Positions 1 through 11,075 of a DNA stretch of 64,000 nucleotides are shown one piece after another; the stretch's first letter is position 1; every line of letters begins with the position of its first letter. Source of the stretch: Mesostigma viride. Its lineage: Eukaryota > Streptophyta > Mesostigmatophyceae > Mesostigmatales > Mesostigmataceae. The stretch covers positions 1,103,364-1,167,363 of the forward strand of contig RPFO01000089.1 of assembly GCA_009746045.1 (NCBI GenBank). Direction: 5' to 3'. Under the pieces are notes generated by a model. The model was not told where the DNA came from and made no database searches. It saw only the letters and a list, made by a program, of their open reading frames with translations. The position numbers and the translations under genes were made by a program.

Positions 1-1
1 G

Positions 2-724
2 CAGACAACTCCTGCTGCCAAGCCGGCGGCAAAGCCGGCGGCCAAGCCGGCGGCCAAGCCGGAGGTCAAGCCGGAGGTCAAGCCGGAGGTCAAGCCGGAG
101 GCCAAGCCTGTGCAGCATGCCACAGGCGTCCGAGCAGATGAAATTCGGAGACTCAGAGCTCGGCTCCAAGCCCTTGAGGAGGAGTTAGAGCAGGAAGTGG
201 CAGGGTACGCGCCTGCACCTGTGGAGGTATCGGATGTGAGGCCGCCGCCTCCGGTGGCCAAGAAGGTTGTACCGCCGCCCCCTCCCGTTCCCAAGCAGCC
301 TGTCATGCCGCCCCCTCCGGTGGCCAAGAAGGTTGTACCGCCGCCCCCTCCCGTTGGCACGCAGCCTGTCATGCCGCCCCCTCCGGTGCCCAGCAACGCT
401 GTGCAGCCGTCCCCTCCGGTGCCCAACAACACCGTGGAGCCGCCCACTCCGGTGCCCAAGCTGGCCGACCTGCCAATGCCGGATGGTCTCCCGCCTGCTC
501 GTGTGCCTGCCATCAAGCCAGATGTCTTCGAGCCCATCACGTCGCGCCCCGCCATCAACAAGCCGGCCGCCAGCAACAAGCCGGCCGCCAGCAAGAAGCC
601 GGCCGCCATCAAGAAGCCGGCTGCAAAGCGAAAGCTTCCTAGTGGTCCCATGGACTTGGGGCTTGCGCACTATCTGAGCACCTTACTGCCAACCGCGGTG
701 GTTCAAGAGCGACCGGGCCCTGGT
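2..724 (+). pseudogene. Left half of a split Pro/Ala-rich repeat protein gene
   Basis: The frame is open from the window edge, so the start codon lies outside. It reads KPAA/KPEV repeats, then a short charged helical stretch (ADEIRRLRARLQALEEELEQ, coiled-coil-like), then about seven proline-rich units of 11 residues (PPPPVAKKVV and variants), then KPAA repeats again and the globular-looking segment LAHYLSTLLPTAVVQE. The normal frame ends at 724, where sequence with CACTA-transposon ends begins; the ORF then runs on spuriously to 841. The continuation in the same frame is at 19623. I do not recognise the family. Low complexity suggests a scaffold or surface protein, but that is inference. Confidence 0.55.
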
Positions 725-725
725 G

Positions 726-780
726 CACTATACTTTTCGTCCGAGGGTGGTAAAAAGCATCCGAGGCGTAAATTACGAGG
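726..780 (+). repeat. Left 55-bp terminal inverted repeat (CACTA)
   Basis: Perfect inverted copy of 19568-19622. It begins CACTATACTTTTCGTCCGAG and ends in TTACGAGG, running straight into the subterminal repeats. Confidence 0.75.
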
Positions 781-870
781 TGGTAATTTACGGAGTCCGC
801 TACTATTACGGTATACATACGAGCTTGGATCTTTCTCGTAAGTTACGAATTAGATCCGAGGTAAGATCCA

Positions 871-1110
871 ACGTCGTAATTTACGAGGTAGTAATTTACG
901 AGGTAGTAATTTACGAGGTAGTAATTTACGAGGTAGCAATTTACGAGGTAGTAATGTACTACGAGGTAGTAATGTACGAGGTAGTAATGTACGAGGTAGT
1001 AATGTACGAGGTAGTAATTTACGAGGTAGTAATTTACGAGGTAGTAAGGTACGAGGTAGTAATTTGCGACGTCGTAATCTACGAGTTGGTAATTTACGAT
1101 CCCGGTACTC
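871..1110 (+). repeat. Left subterminal repeats
   Basis: About fifteen near-tandem units of 14-17 bp of the form ACGAGGTAGTAATTT, with variants ATGT, AAGG and ATTTG. They sit just inside the left CACTA end; in this superfamily such repeats usually bind the transposon's own regulatory protein. The + strand reading YEVVIYEVV is a by-product of the repeat. Confidence 0.6.
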
Positions 1111-1130
1111 GGTCCCGTAGGTTACGACGT

Positions 1131-1826
1131 CGTATGCTTCTCGCGTACACTACCGGTACTACAATCATGTCGCTATGTCGTTCTGAATTGCAGTACGCAT
1201 GTCACTTATCAGAATTTCACTTTGATTTCACTTATCATTTCGGTCAACCTAACCCCTAACACCCATTTACCCGGGGGAAAAAAAATGAATGGCATTTGCA
1301 GCAAGGCTCATGCAAGACAAGTTCCTATTTCATAAAAAATTTCATTATTAAATGCAGGATTACATGTCATGCACAAAAATCCAACGCCTTCACAGAAAAT
1401 AGCATATCAAGTCTTCTGACGACAATATCAAGTCAATATCAAATTCGTGGCTTCTCTTCGTGGCTTGAAATACTGTTTCCATGCGGTGCTTAGGACAGCT
1501 CCGCGGATGTCGGCACCGCACATAAGCTCCATCCGGGAGCAAGTGCGCCGGGGGAAGATGTTGTACATCCAGAGCTCGATATGTGCGGGAAGCCGTCGTG
1601 TTGGAAACCGAGGTGTCTGCACAGAATTCCGCGCGCAGGCAGCTTGTGCCTTTACGGGGGAAGACCTGCGACACAAAAACCGTGTCCGGACAATGCAATA
1701 CGGAGAAATGGCAACGGCAGATGGAGTCGGCTAAGGCCGCTTGTAAGGAAAGTGATTTTTAATGCACGAATAAATGTATAATGCATGCTACATCGCCATC
1801 GCTTGGGCGGTGAAAAGACAAGGACC
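1131..1826. other. No gene recognised
   Basis: Unique-looking sequence with short overlapping ORFs on both strands (about 95 codons + at 1447-1734, about 80-100 codons - at 1390-1698). Neither shows a domain I recognise, and they overlap each other, so I do not call a gene. Confidence 0.3.
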
Positions 1827-2056
1827 AACCACATGCCCCCACCTACCCTTCGTGCATCCCGCCCTTGACGAGGCACAACCATGTGCCCCCACCTACCCTT
1901 TGTGCGTCCCTCCCTTGACAAGAAACAAGCACGTGCACCTATCTAACCTTTGTGCATCCCTTCCTTGGCAAGGAACAAGCACACCCACCCACCTACTCCA
2001 CATGCATCCCTCCCTTGACAAGGAACAAGCACGATCACCCAGCTACCCACTAGCAC
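1827..2056 (+). repeat. 50-bp minisatellite, about 4.5 copies
   Basis: Degenerate tandem units starting AACCATGTGCCCCCACCTAC and ending CCCTTGACAAGGAAC, repeating every 50 bp. Confidence 0.7.
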
Positions 2057-2282
2057 GGCAGCAAGGCAGACCTTACAATGGCAAGTGATGTTTATCGGTA
2101 GAAACTGTTAGACAACTAGCAAACGAGCCAGCCGGTGAAGAGCAAGGCACACATGCAAGGAATTTGTCGTTGCCTATGTCTACGCTTGTGTTTGTCACTG
2201 CAGTTGAAATCTGCATTTGCATCAGCAGGCCCGATCGAACCCCATGTCGCCACCCGCATTTCCACTTATACTTCACGGCCCC

Positions 2283-2700
2283 TTATTCTTCTCTTGTGCC
2301 TGCCTTTGCCCTAACTGTTACCCTAGCATCTGCCCTTGCCCCTATCCTTTGATCCCCAGTGTTTGCCGTTGCCCTCATCCTTCCCCTAGTGCCTGCCCTT
2401 GTCTTCATCTTTTCCCTTGTGCCTGCCCGTGCCCTTGTCCGTTCGGGCTCGTGCTTGACTTGTCCTAATCTCTTTCCCTTGCGCCTGCCCTTGCCCTTAT
2501 CCGCTTCCCTTGTGCCTGCCCCTGCCCTTGTCATTTCCCTTGAGCCTGCCCTTTTGGCAAGCACAAGTGCCTTAATCCTTTCCTTGGCCTTGTGCTTGCT
2601 CTTCCAGTTTCCCTTTCCTTTGCTCGTGCGGTTGCCTTTGCTCTTACCCGGGTGCTTGCCCTTGCCGTTTGCAAGCTGCATTATTGTCTTAGCAAGCTAG
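2283..2700 (+). repeat. Degenerate CCTTGTGCCTGCC-type simple repeat
   Basis: Pyrimidine-biased stretch made of shuffled CCCTTGTGCC / TGCCCTTGCC words. It keeps long frames open on both strands without looking like protein. Confidence 0.55.
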
Positions 2701-3403
2701 CAAGTGCAAACTGGCACTGAGCCAGAAATGCAAGCAAAGCAGCCAGTGTAAATAAGGATGGACGGGAACAGTAGAAAGCTAGAGGTGGCAACGGTGCTAG
2801 AGCTCATGGCAACAAGGTGGTCCCATTCTTGCTGCATTGGGTGCGTTGCGTGGGTGGGATATTGCGATAGGGGGACATTCTTGCCTTGGTTGTGTTTTCA
2901 CATGCACCCGGTGCTTGACTTTATGCGTGCAAGGGTGGCTGGTATCCCAACCAACAGCCCAAGAGGAAAAAGAGTGCTTAGAAAGCAAGAATGACTTCAT
3001 GTTGGTAATAGCAGTGGTGGCGGCAGCAAAAACTGTTGTTGTAGATGCAAGCTACAACACTGCTGATGGTTTCTCACACTAATGTGGATAATGATAATGC
3101 ATGCCACTTAACGGGACCATATAAACCACAACAAGAATAATCGTGAGAGCAAAAGAAAGAGGAGTACAAAACGGCCGGCTTACCTAGCTACAGCAAAAAA
3201 ATTGCATGAAAAACAAGATAACTCACCTTTGTCGCAGCAGTGACCATATCAGACAGCTCACAAAAACTTGTTGATCCTTGAAACTTCCTGCTTGAAGGCA
3301 GCCACCAACGGTCTGGATTTTTCACCCCAGTCCTTCTCAACAGCCAAGGGAAAGGGAAAGAGAGAGGAGGGGTGCGGGAGGGACAAGAGAGCGGGGGGTG
3401 GGA

Positions 3404-3408
<5 letters not shown>
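2701..3408. other. No gene recognised
   Basis: Non-repetitive sequence with only short ORFs in several frames. No domain, RNA gene or element end is visible. Confidence 0.3.
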
Positions 3409-4081
<673 letters not shown>

Positions 4082-4084
<3 letters not shown>

Positions 4085-5082
4085 GAGAAGTGCGGGTGGG
4101 GGTGGGAGAGGTGGGATGGAAGATTCACTACGTTAGCAGGCGACTAAACTGCTACAATGACACAAAACCACGGAGCTAGGCCCTTAACTCCATCAGATCA
4201 GAGTGAAAACCCATGTTGAAACTGGGACAAATGCCATTAGAATGTTACTATGACCGTGGCTAGTAAACGTGAATTGACACCCAGGTTGTGACTTCAACGA
4301 TTGGAGGCAACCTTGCCAAGTCTCCCAAATGCAGTCGGCTAGACAAGCTTCACAAAAAACGCAGCAAACATGTTAACGTTGCTAATATTCCAACGACGCG
4401 CATCCGCAGTCCGGCTGCCAATGAAGTCTTCTTGGTCGCCAGCTGTGCACAGAGGAGTAACCGCTAGAGACGCCAATTTGCGAACAACTCATTACAATTA
4501 CAAAGCGCAGGAAGCAGATGGCTATGCATCAACAATTACTTTCGCTCGCTCTCGTATTTAGCCAGGTCTATCTGCCCAAACTGGGTAAATGTTTTGCGAT
4601 CGGTGAAATTGGCACTCTAGTGACTTACTTTCCCAGAAAGTGTCCATTCACACGACAACCGACTCACGCTCACACGTCGTGAGGAGTTGCCGATAGGATA
4701 AAGAAGCCGAACGATGAATTGCTGTACATAAATGCCACGCTAACGGCGTCGTGAACTGACTTCTTGCAATCACGATTAAAGTGCCCGGCCCAACAACAAA
4801 TTGGCGACACACGACCCCGCAACTGGAAAAGAATTCTGGCCACATTGATATACATCGGTTTGAGTAAGTAAAACCTCGCATTCGGTTCTGGCTAGCCTCA
4901 AACGCATGCGCCTTGAAACCTTTATCCTCCTGGCGGCCACAGTTTCTCGGTTCTCTTGTTCCGTTGGTCGTGCCGCTAGCGTGCCAGCCGCTCCAGTGCC
5001 TAAAATTCAAATTCGTGTTGTTCGAGAAAACGTTGTCGGGTCGGCGACGGCACGATGCCGGGCCGGGCTGCATGGGCCATGG
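4082..5082. other. No gene recognised
   Basis: Unique sequence between the purine tract and the 86-bp minisatellite. Short ORFs only. Confidence 0.3.
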
Positions 5083-5445
5083 AGGGTGGTGGTACACAAA
5101 TACCGTACAGGTGGTACACAACTGCAGCCAGGACAACAGCCGGGCGCTGCGTACCTGCCGTGGGAAGGAGGGGGGTGGTACACAAATACCGTACAGGTGG
5201 TACACAACTGCAGCCAGTACAACAGCGGGGCGCTGCGTACCTGCCGTGGGAAGGAGGGGGGTCATTGGTACACAAATACCGTACAGGTGGTACACAACTG
5301 CAGCCAGGACAACAGCCGGGCGCTGCGTACCTGCCGTGGGAAGGAGGGGGGTGGTACACAAATACCGTACAGGTGGTACACAACTGCCGCCAGTACAACA
5401 GCGGGTCCTGCCGTGGGAAGGAGGGTGGTGATACACAACTACGGT
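5083..5445 (+). repeat. 86-90-bp minisatellite, four copies
   Basis: The word TACACAAATACCGTACAGG recurs at 5093, 5179, 5269 and 5355. Units continue with CAACTGC, GCCAG and CTGCCGTGGGAAGGAGGG; the last is truncated and changes into TACGGTATACC. Open frames across it in several registers are spurious. Confidence 0.85.
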
Positions 5446-5515
5446 ATACCGGCCTAGTACAGCCCGATGTAATTCCCGAGGGCCCACCTCTTTATCCCTA
5501 CATGTAAATACCGAC

Positions 5516-5723
5516 GGGCATAATCAACGACCTATATTACCAATAGCCGCCGCATATCAAACAGGTCGTATTCATGACGCCCGTCAACGCCCCGTCATCG
5601 CCCCGTCATCGCCCCGTGATCGCCATGCCGAGGGCCAACCTCTTAACTCTTTATTCGGAGTAATAGTCAACGACCTATATTACCAATAGCCGCCGCATAT
5701 AAAAAAGGTCGTATTCATGACGC
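5516..5723 (+). repeat. ~130-bp minisatellite, left part (interrupted by Copia-1)
   Basis: Units contain CGACCTATATTACCAATAGC, CAAACAGGTCGTATTCATGA, CGCCCGTCAACGCCCCGTCA and TGCCGAGGGCCAACCTCTTA. The array stops at the GACGC target duplication (5719-5723) and resumes at 14180 on the far side of Copia-1. Confidence 0.75.
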
Positions 5724-6372
5724 AGTTAGCATTTTGGGCAACCAATATGCTAAGTGGATGCAGTTTGGAAAGACCTTTCCAACGCCGTGCTGACCGCCTG
5801 AAACAGACAAGGGACAAGAAAGATATGAGGTCCCGAAGTCCTAGCCGTCCGTGGCCGACTGAGGTACAGTCCTCTGGTGTAGTGGACAGGACACGTGGCA
5901 GGCCGTGCCTGCGCAGGCTTAGCCTGACTATCACGTGACTGTGATCCACGTAGACCAGAAGAGCAGCAGCCTGTGACTGGTGGACTACAGGAACTGGCAC
6001 AGGTCTGCAAGGATACTAGGCCTTGCAGGCTTGTGACAGGTCCTGTACTTCCTAGGTTGCAGAGTCTAGGCAAATCCAGTTCGTCCTGGCTCTGCACTGA
6101 TGCCAGTGGACGTTGAGGATTTGCTTGCCTGCCTGCACGTGCCTCGTCACACCGATGGGAACGAGGAACAACGCAAAGGATATAGCTTGGTCATGGGGGA
6201 TGACCAGCTATCTTGGCAAGCACGAACCGAGGCTCCCACATTGGTCGTGGAACCGCTCACCGTGGTCGTGGCTTGGTGCACGGGTTAAAAGGTTGCTGCC
6301 TTTGCAACTTTGGCTCATCCCGTTGTGTGGCGCGAGAGACCAGGAACTCACAGTTCTGGCTGTTCGCTAACT
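5724..6372 (+). repeat. Copia-1 5' LTR
   Basis: Begins AGTTAGC and ends GCTAACT, a perfect 7-bp inverted terminus instead of the usual TG...CA. Almost identical to 13531-14179. The 62-, 73-, 85- and 115-codon ORFs inside both LTRs are not supported as genes. Confidence 0.9.
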
Positions 6373-6528
6373 CGTACTATTGCATTTCTGTTGTGCAAGG
6401 TTTTTCATGTCGGCCGAGGCTCGGGTCGAGACACCTGAGTCATCCCCGGGCACGAAGCAGCTCCCGAGGCGCCAGCGCGCGAGAACGCGTTTTTCCCCTA
6501 TTCCCACCCATCCAACGCTTCTACGTTT
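6373..6528 (+). other. Copia-1 leader; no recognisable primer-binding site
   Basis: The bases after the LTR (CGTACTATTGCATTTC) do not begin TGG as expected for a site complementary to a tRNA CCA end. An ATG at 6407 opens a short frame (MSAEARVETPESSPG). The sequence CTTCTACGTTTGTGCAG just before the next ORF resembles a 3' splice site. Confidence 0.4.
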
Positions 6529-7605
6529 GTGCAGGCCGCCTACGTTGCGAGGGGTCTTGCGGAAGGAGGTTGGGTTGCTGTGTTTGGAAACGCAGCAGGG
6601 CCGTCGGCAAACGACCCAGTGGTGATGAGGATAAGGGCGACGACGTCGCCAGGGGAGACGGGTCGGGTCTGCACGGAGCGGCTTGTCGCTATTCGCGACG
6701 AAATAGCTTCGTTGATCTACAGTTTGGAGGTCGCGTACCAGGGCGGGCACGTCACCATTCAGGCGCTGGACTTAGCGCGTGAAACGCTGGGCCAGCTGGT
6801 GGCCATTTGTTTAGGTGGTACCAGATTGTACAACCACTGGGTGGCGACAAGCTCGCTGGGGGAGGGGACCGACGCGTCACATATTATACGGGACGCGCAG
6901 ACGCGTGAAGCCGACAGTCCGTGGGATTCGGCTGAAGTGGTAGCTCAGACGTGTGAGCACCTGGTCAATATCTTGACCCAAGAGGCGCGTGGTCACGCCG
7001 ATCACTGGGTGATCACGACACGACCAGCCGGCATTTGGTCGACCTTGGATACACCGAGGTTGCAAAGCAGGCCGGGGGCGTGTGGGCCAACGGTGACAGT
7101 CATCACCGGTCGGGACGTCACCGACGAGGATTTTCACAGCGAGTTCGTGGATCGCCCCACGGGCATCATAGCTCGTTCGTCACAGCAGATTGACGAAGGG
7201 GACGGCACAAACGAGGGCTACTCAGCTCGGCGTAGGGCGGAGTTGCATATCCCGTTTGAGCCAGAACACGACTTCGCTGAGATTGGTCGGGGGTCACGGA
7301 ACGACAGGCGGGGTGGTGGCAGTCGGTGGGTCAGGAACCTGCAGTGGTATCGCCGTGGTAGTGCGCCTAGGCTGCCGGTGGAGCAGACACCAGCCGGGAG
7401 GCCGGTGAGCCGGGTATTAGGTCCTTACAACGCGGAGGAGGTCCGCTCAGTTCCGCGCGTAGGGACACCGGTGGCGCGCACAGCGCAGGAGCGTGAGGAG
7501 GAGGCCATAGCTGAGGAGCGCCAGCGGCTTCTTCGGCAGCACCAGCGCTTGAGCCTGTTTTCCTTGTCTATCGCCTGTTTTGTTTTGCCATCCCACTGTA
7601 TATAA
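6529..7605 (+). CDS. Extra ORF of Copia-1 before gag, unknown function
   Basis: A single open frame of about 358 codons lies between the 5' LTR and gag, in the sense direction. No standard ATG opens it; it follows a splice-acceptor-like TTTGTGCAG, so it may be joined to the ATG-containing frame at 6407 by splicing, or carry an upstream frame error. The protein is mostly polar, with VCTERLVAIRDEIASLIYSL and LAQ/ARETLGQLVAICLGG-like helices, an arginine/glycine patch (SRNDRRGGGSRWVRN) and a charged C-terminus (AQEREEEAIAEERQRLLRQ). I see no nuclease, protease, methylase or zinc-knuckle motif. Ty1/copia elements normally have nothing here. It could be an accessory protein, a captured gene or an extended gag. 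Confidence 0.45.
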   Translation: MQAAYVARGLAEGGWVAVFGNAAGPSANDPVVMRIRATTSPGETGRVCTERLVAIRDEIASLIYSLEVAYQGGHVTIQALDLARETLGQLVAICLGGTRLYNHWVATSSLGEGTDASHIIRDAQTREADSPWDSAEVVAQTCEHLVNILTQEARGHADHWVITTRPAGIWSTLDTPRLQSRPGACGPTVTVITGRDVTDEDFHSEFVDRPTGIIARSSQQIDEGDGTNEGYSARRRAELHIPFEPEHDFAEIGRGSRNDRRGGGSRWVRNLQWYRRGSAPRLPVEQTPAGRPVSRVLGPYNAEEVRSVPRVGTPVARTAQEREEEAIAEERQRLLRQHQRLSLFSLSIACFVLPSHCI

Positions 7606-8950
7606 TGCCTCGTGGCAAACCGGGAGACGGCGACAAGGGCGAGATGGAGGCACCGGCTGGAGCAAGCCAGGAGCCTCGGCAAGACAAGGAGCAGCTGGTG
7701 GGGAGGCGATCCCAGCCAGCGAGGGCGATGGGGGAAAGAGACCAGGCAGCAAGAGACGGCACGAAGACTCGGTGGAGGAGGCGCGCAAGGCGCGGGCGCT
7801 AGGAGCATCTGATGCAATAACGGTGGCGAATGGGCAACCTGCCGTGGAGAAGCGTAAGAGGGACACCTCCGCTGACGGCAATGGTAAGAGGCCTCACGTG
7901 GATGTGCTCTCCCCTGTGCTTGCTGGCCCAAGTGGCGTTGTTACTGTGACACCCACTGTGGTGGAGCCGGTGAAGCGCTGCCAGGGTCGAGACCTCACAT
8001 GAGTGCAGTCACGCTTATGAATGGACAAAAGCCTCTTAACCCACCACTAGCACAGGAAGCTCTAGACAAGTGGCTAGAGGACATGGAGCTGGTTGTGCTC
8101 TCCGTGGACCCCACTGTCAACCTAGTGCAAGTGTTTCACTCGTCCACGTGCAACAGGGACTCGTCAGAGCGTGTCAGGGAAAAGGCTAGGACTGGTGTCA
8201 AGGATAAGCTAACCTGGGCACAGTTCCTGGATGGGTTGAGGGAGGAGTTCTCTGACAAGGTTCTCAACCTCACCAACTACTATAAACATCAGTATGACAC
8301 CTTTGAGATAGTGGGCCCTGTGGCAGAGGAATGGGCTAGGCTCAACCGTATCAGGACAAGGGGGCCAAGTATGGCTTCCTGGTCACAGATAGGGCCTTGG
8401 CAGACTATTTCCTGGACCGTATGGGTTTGAGTGTGGATGGGAGGAACAGTGCCCGCATGTTTCTTAACCAGACTGATGGCTCCTTGCGTGCTCTGGAGCT
8501 TGTAATCCTCAGCATAAGGAAGCCAGATCCTGCCTGCAAAGCTATCCAGTCCCATGGCAGCAATGCCACCTCCGCTGTGCAGGGCCAAGGTGATGTCCCC
8601 GGGTACCCAGCCCGTGATGGGGCAAGGCCCAACAAGCGTAAGCGCTTCAGGCGCCAGAGGCAGGGGGCTCAGGGTGGCAAGGGTGCAGGTTCCCAAGGAG
8701 GGGTTGGGAGCCAGCAAGCTGGTGGTCAGCAGGGTAAGGGTGGCCAAGGGCAAGGCAAGGGCCAAGCTCAAGGCAACCAGGGCAAGCAGGGTGGACAGTC
8801 TCAGGGAGGCCAGGGAAGCCTGGCAAGGGTGGGGCTGGGTCTGGGAAGAAGGGTGGAGCATGCTTTGTGTGTGGCAAGGAAGGTCACTGGCGTCGTGAGT
8901 GTCCTGACAGGAAGGCCAAGCCTGCTGGGGCAGGGGGCCAGTCGGGGCAG
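7605..8950 (+). pseudogene. Copia-1 gag (frameshifted)
   Basis: Starts at ATG 7605 (MPRGKPGDGDKGEMEAPAG). It is read in three registers: frame of 7605, then the frame containing KRPGSKRRHEDSVEEARKAR to about 8000, then 7999 on (MNGQKPLNPPLAQEALDKW, gag-like helices) to about 8355, where it shifts to KYGFLVTDRALADYFLDRM. A Gln/Gly-rich basic segment (8640-8820) precedes a CCHC zinc knuckle, CFVCGKEGHWRREC (8861-8902), in yet another frame. The segments are otherwise free of stops, so these look like single-base indels. Gag packages the element RNA; the knuckle binds nucleic acid. Confidence 0.65.
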
Positions 8951-8993
8951 CAGTGACTAGCTACATCATCCCCTGTAAATAGTCAATCACCCC

Positions 8994-11075
8994 TTGGGGA
9001 AGGTGTGTTGGATGTACATAAGGATGGGGGTGTGCCCCTTGTGCAGCACCAAGGGTGTAAAGATGTTGTTCTTCCACTGGATTGCAATAACAATGCTGCA
9101 GCTGAATTCCCTATGCCTCATGCAGGTGGTGGGTCTCCAGCAGGTGCTGGCCTGGAGGGCCAAGGACCTTGCTGGAAGGGCCTGGAGCGGTCCAGGGAGC
9201 AGGACCTGGCTTGGGGAGTCAGGATGGCCTGCAGGAAGCCCTGGAACCTCAGGAGTGGATCATGTGTCCCCACACACGGTTCAGACGTCTCGCCAGGTCA
9301 GTACTGACAGAGTGCTGAGCTATGCTGAGGCTGGCCATAGATTGCATCATATGTTTGGGCATTCTGGGCAGGCAGCAATGTTTGCTTGGAAGCTAGGTAG
9401 GGAGCCTTTGTGGGAGGCATGCCAGGCTGCTGCTGAGAACTGTGGTTGCCAGGAGAATGCTGTTCACCCACCTCAGTCCCATGCTAGGGAGCCTGCTAGG
9501 GAGCGTGGCGACATCCAGATGGATATCCAGCATATCAGGGGCTTGTATATATTGGTGGCAGTGGACAGGTTCAGCAGATATAGGCTGATAGACGTTCTGC
9601 CTGGTATGCAGGAGCACCACTTGTTGTTGGGTATGAAGGCCCTGATCCCAGGCTTTGGGGTGTGCAAGAGTGTGCAGGCAGACTTGCAGTTTGACTGTTT
9701 GCTCAAGCATCAGGACCAGCTGCCTTGTAAGCTGGTAGTAGTCCCCAGGGAGAGTCATGGGCAGCAAGGGGCTGTAGAGAGATCCATACGTGAAGTGAAG
9801 ACAGTGGTGCTAGCAGCAGAGTCAGTGCCACTTGTGGCATCTGCCTTAGAGAGGGCAGCCTGGTGTAAGGGGATAGAAGAGCAGCTGAACCACAGGGTTA
9901 ACTATTACTTTGATGGTGTGGCTGTCTCTCCCCTGGCCCTGCAGTATAGCTTGTTACCTGAGAACGTGGTGCAGGCCAGTCTTAGGAAGGCAGATAGGTT
10001 ATTTGCCCAGCTGAGACGTAAGGACAAGAACTGGAATGTGCTGAGGCCTCAGGTGGGGCTGAAGGTCAGGATGTGGAAGGAACCATCTATTCCAGGCAAG
10101 CGGGGGAAGTGGCAGGATGGGGTTGTCACTCGTGTGGAAGAAGCTAACAGATCTTGCCTGGTGGCTTTGGAAAAGGATCCAAGGCACGTGTACAGGTTGT
10201 CCTGGGCTCATGTCAAGGAAAGAAGGCCACATGCAATCTGGCCTGCAGACGGGCCAGGCCCTCCCAGCTGGGTTGAGGAGCCAGGCCAGAGCCAGGCAGC
10301 AGCAGCTAACAATCCTCTGGTAGTGGATGATGGTCTGTCCCTGCTGGAAGATGACGAGCAGGAGGAGGCTGCTGAAGCAACTGTCACAAGGCCAGAGGGG
10401 ACGGGGCAGCCACCTAAGGCCCGGGGGCCTCTCATGGCGGACGTCATCCGAGCACTCATGCGCAGCAAACATGATCCCAAGGTATCCAAGCTCACGGGGT
10501 GGGGGTCGTGCTGGGCAGCTACAATGGAGGTAGATACCAACTCACAGGTGTCTGTCATCAGGGAAGAGGATGCTGTAGGCTTACAGATGTCCCATCCCAG
10601 TTGCCTTGCTGTGTCTGATTTCTCAGGAAAGGTGTCCATGAAGATCCTTGGGGAAGTGAGTGTGCCTATCTTAGGGGTGCCCACCACGTTCTGTGTGGTA
10701 GAGGGCTATAAGGGGCCTGCCATTCTGGGACAGAACTTCTTGTGCATGCCAGGGGTTACTTTGACCTCTGATGAGTTGGCACTAGAAGGCAGGGGCAGCC
10801 TCCCCCTTGAAAGATATCACTATTCCCAGGGTCTTGCAGTGGCGGTGAAGGCTGTTAGGAGTCAGCCAGCTGAGGGTCCTCAGAGTCAGGAGCCCATAGC
10901 TGAGGACTTGTTGATAATCCCAACCACCTTTGATCCAAGGCAGTTAGGGGTAAACAGGTACCAGATAGCTGCTCACAGTCCTATTCCCTGGCGCCAGCTA
11001 GTCGAGATGATGCAAGCCCCAAGATGGCTAAGGCATGGACTCTTGGCTTTGTTGCTTCTGGGCATGAGTGGATAG
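8994..11075 (+). CDS. Copia-1 integrase plus protease-like domain
   Basis: One open frame holds two domains. Integrase: His/Cys zinc region (HHMFGHSG ... CGC, about 9335-9450), then the D,D-35-E core with first Asp in DIQMDIQHIRG (about 9510), second in SVQADLQFD (about 9680) and Glu in GQQGAVERSIREV (about 9772), then a basic C-terminal module ending near 10230 (KVRMWKEPSIPGKRGKWQDG). Protease-like: MEVDTNSQVSVI (about 10523) and AILGQNFL (about 10722), matching the DTG and ILGxxFL signatures of retropepsins but with Asn where Gly is expected. No second protease lies between the zinc knuckle and integrase. Protease after integrase is unlike either copia (PR-IN-RT) or gypsy (PR-RT-IN). The real N-terminus is unclear. 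Confidence 0.75.
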   Translation: MGKVCWMYIRMGVCPLCSTKGVKMLFFHWIAITMLQLNSLCLMQVVGLQQVLAWRAKDLAGRAWSGPGSRTWLGESGWPAGSPGTSGVDHVSPHTVQTSRQVSTDRVLSYAEAGHRLHHMFGHSGQAAMFAWKLGREPLWEACQAAAENCGCQENAVHPPQSHAREPARERGDIQMDIQHIRGLYILVAVDRFSRYRLIDVLPGMQEHHLLLGMKALIPGFGVCKSVQADLQFDCLLKHQDQLPCKLVVVPRESHGQQGAVERSIREVKTVVLAAESVPLVASALERAAWCKGIEEQLNHRVNYYFDGVAVSPLALQYSLLPENVVQASLRKADRLFAQLRRKDKNWNVLRPQVGLKVRMWKEPSIPGKRGKWQDGVVTRVEEANRSCLVALEKDPRHVYRLSWAHVKERRPHAIWPADGPGPPSWVEEPGQSQAAAANNPLVVDDGLSLLEDDEQEEAAEATVTRPEGTGQPPKARGPLMADVIRALMRSKHDPKVSKLTGWGSCWAATMEVDTNSQVSVIREEDAVGLQMSHPSCLAVSDFSGKVSMKILGEVSVPILGVPTTFCVVEGYKGPAILGQNFLCMPGVTLTSDELALEGRGSLPLERYHYSQGLAVAVKAVRSQPAEGPQSQEPIAEDLLIIPTTFDPRQLGVNRYQIAAHSPIPWRQLVEMMQAPRWLRHGLLALLLLGMSG

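Noticed and set aside
5083-5445. CRISPR-like array of regular repeats
   Set aside because: Units are tandem with no spacers, and the genome is eukaryotic.
5680-6370. Small genes of 62-115 codons repeated at 13490-14177
   Set aside because: They lie wholly in the LTRs, which explains their duplication.
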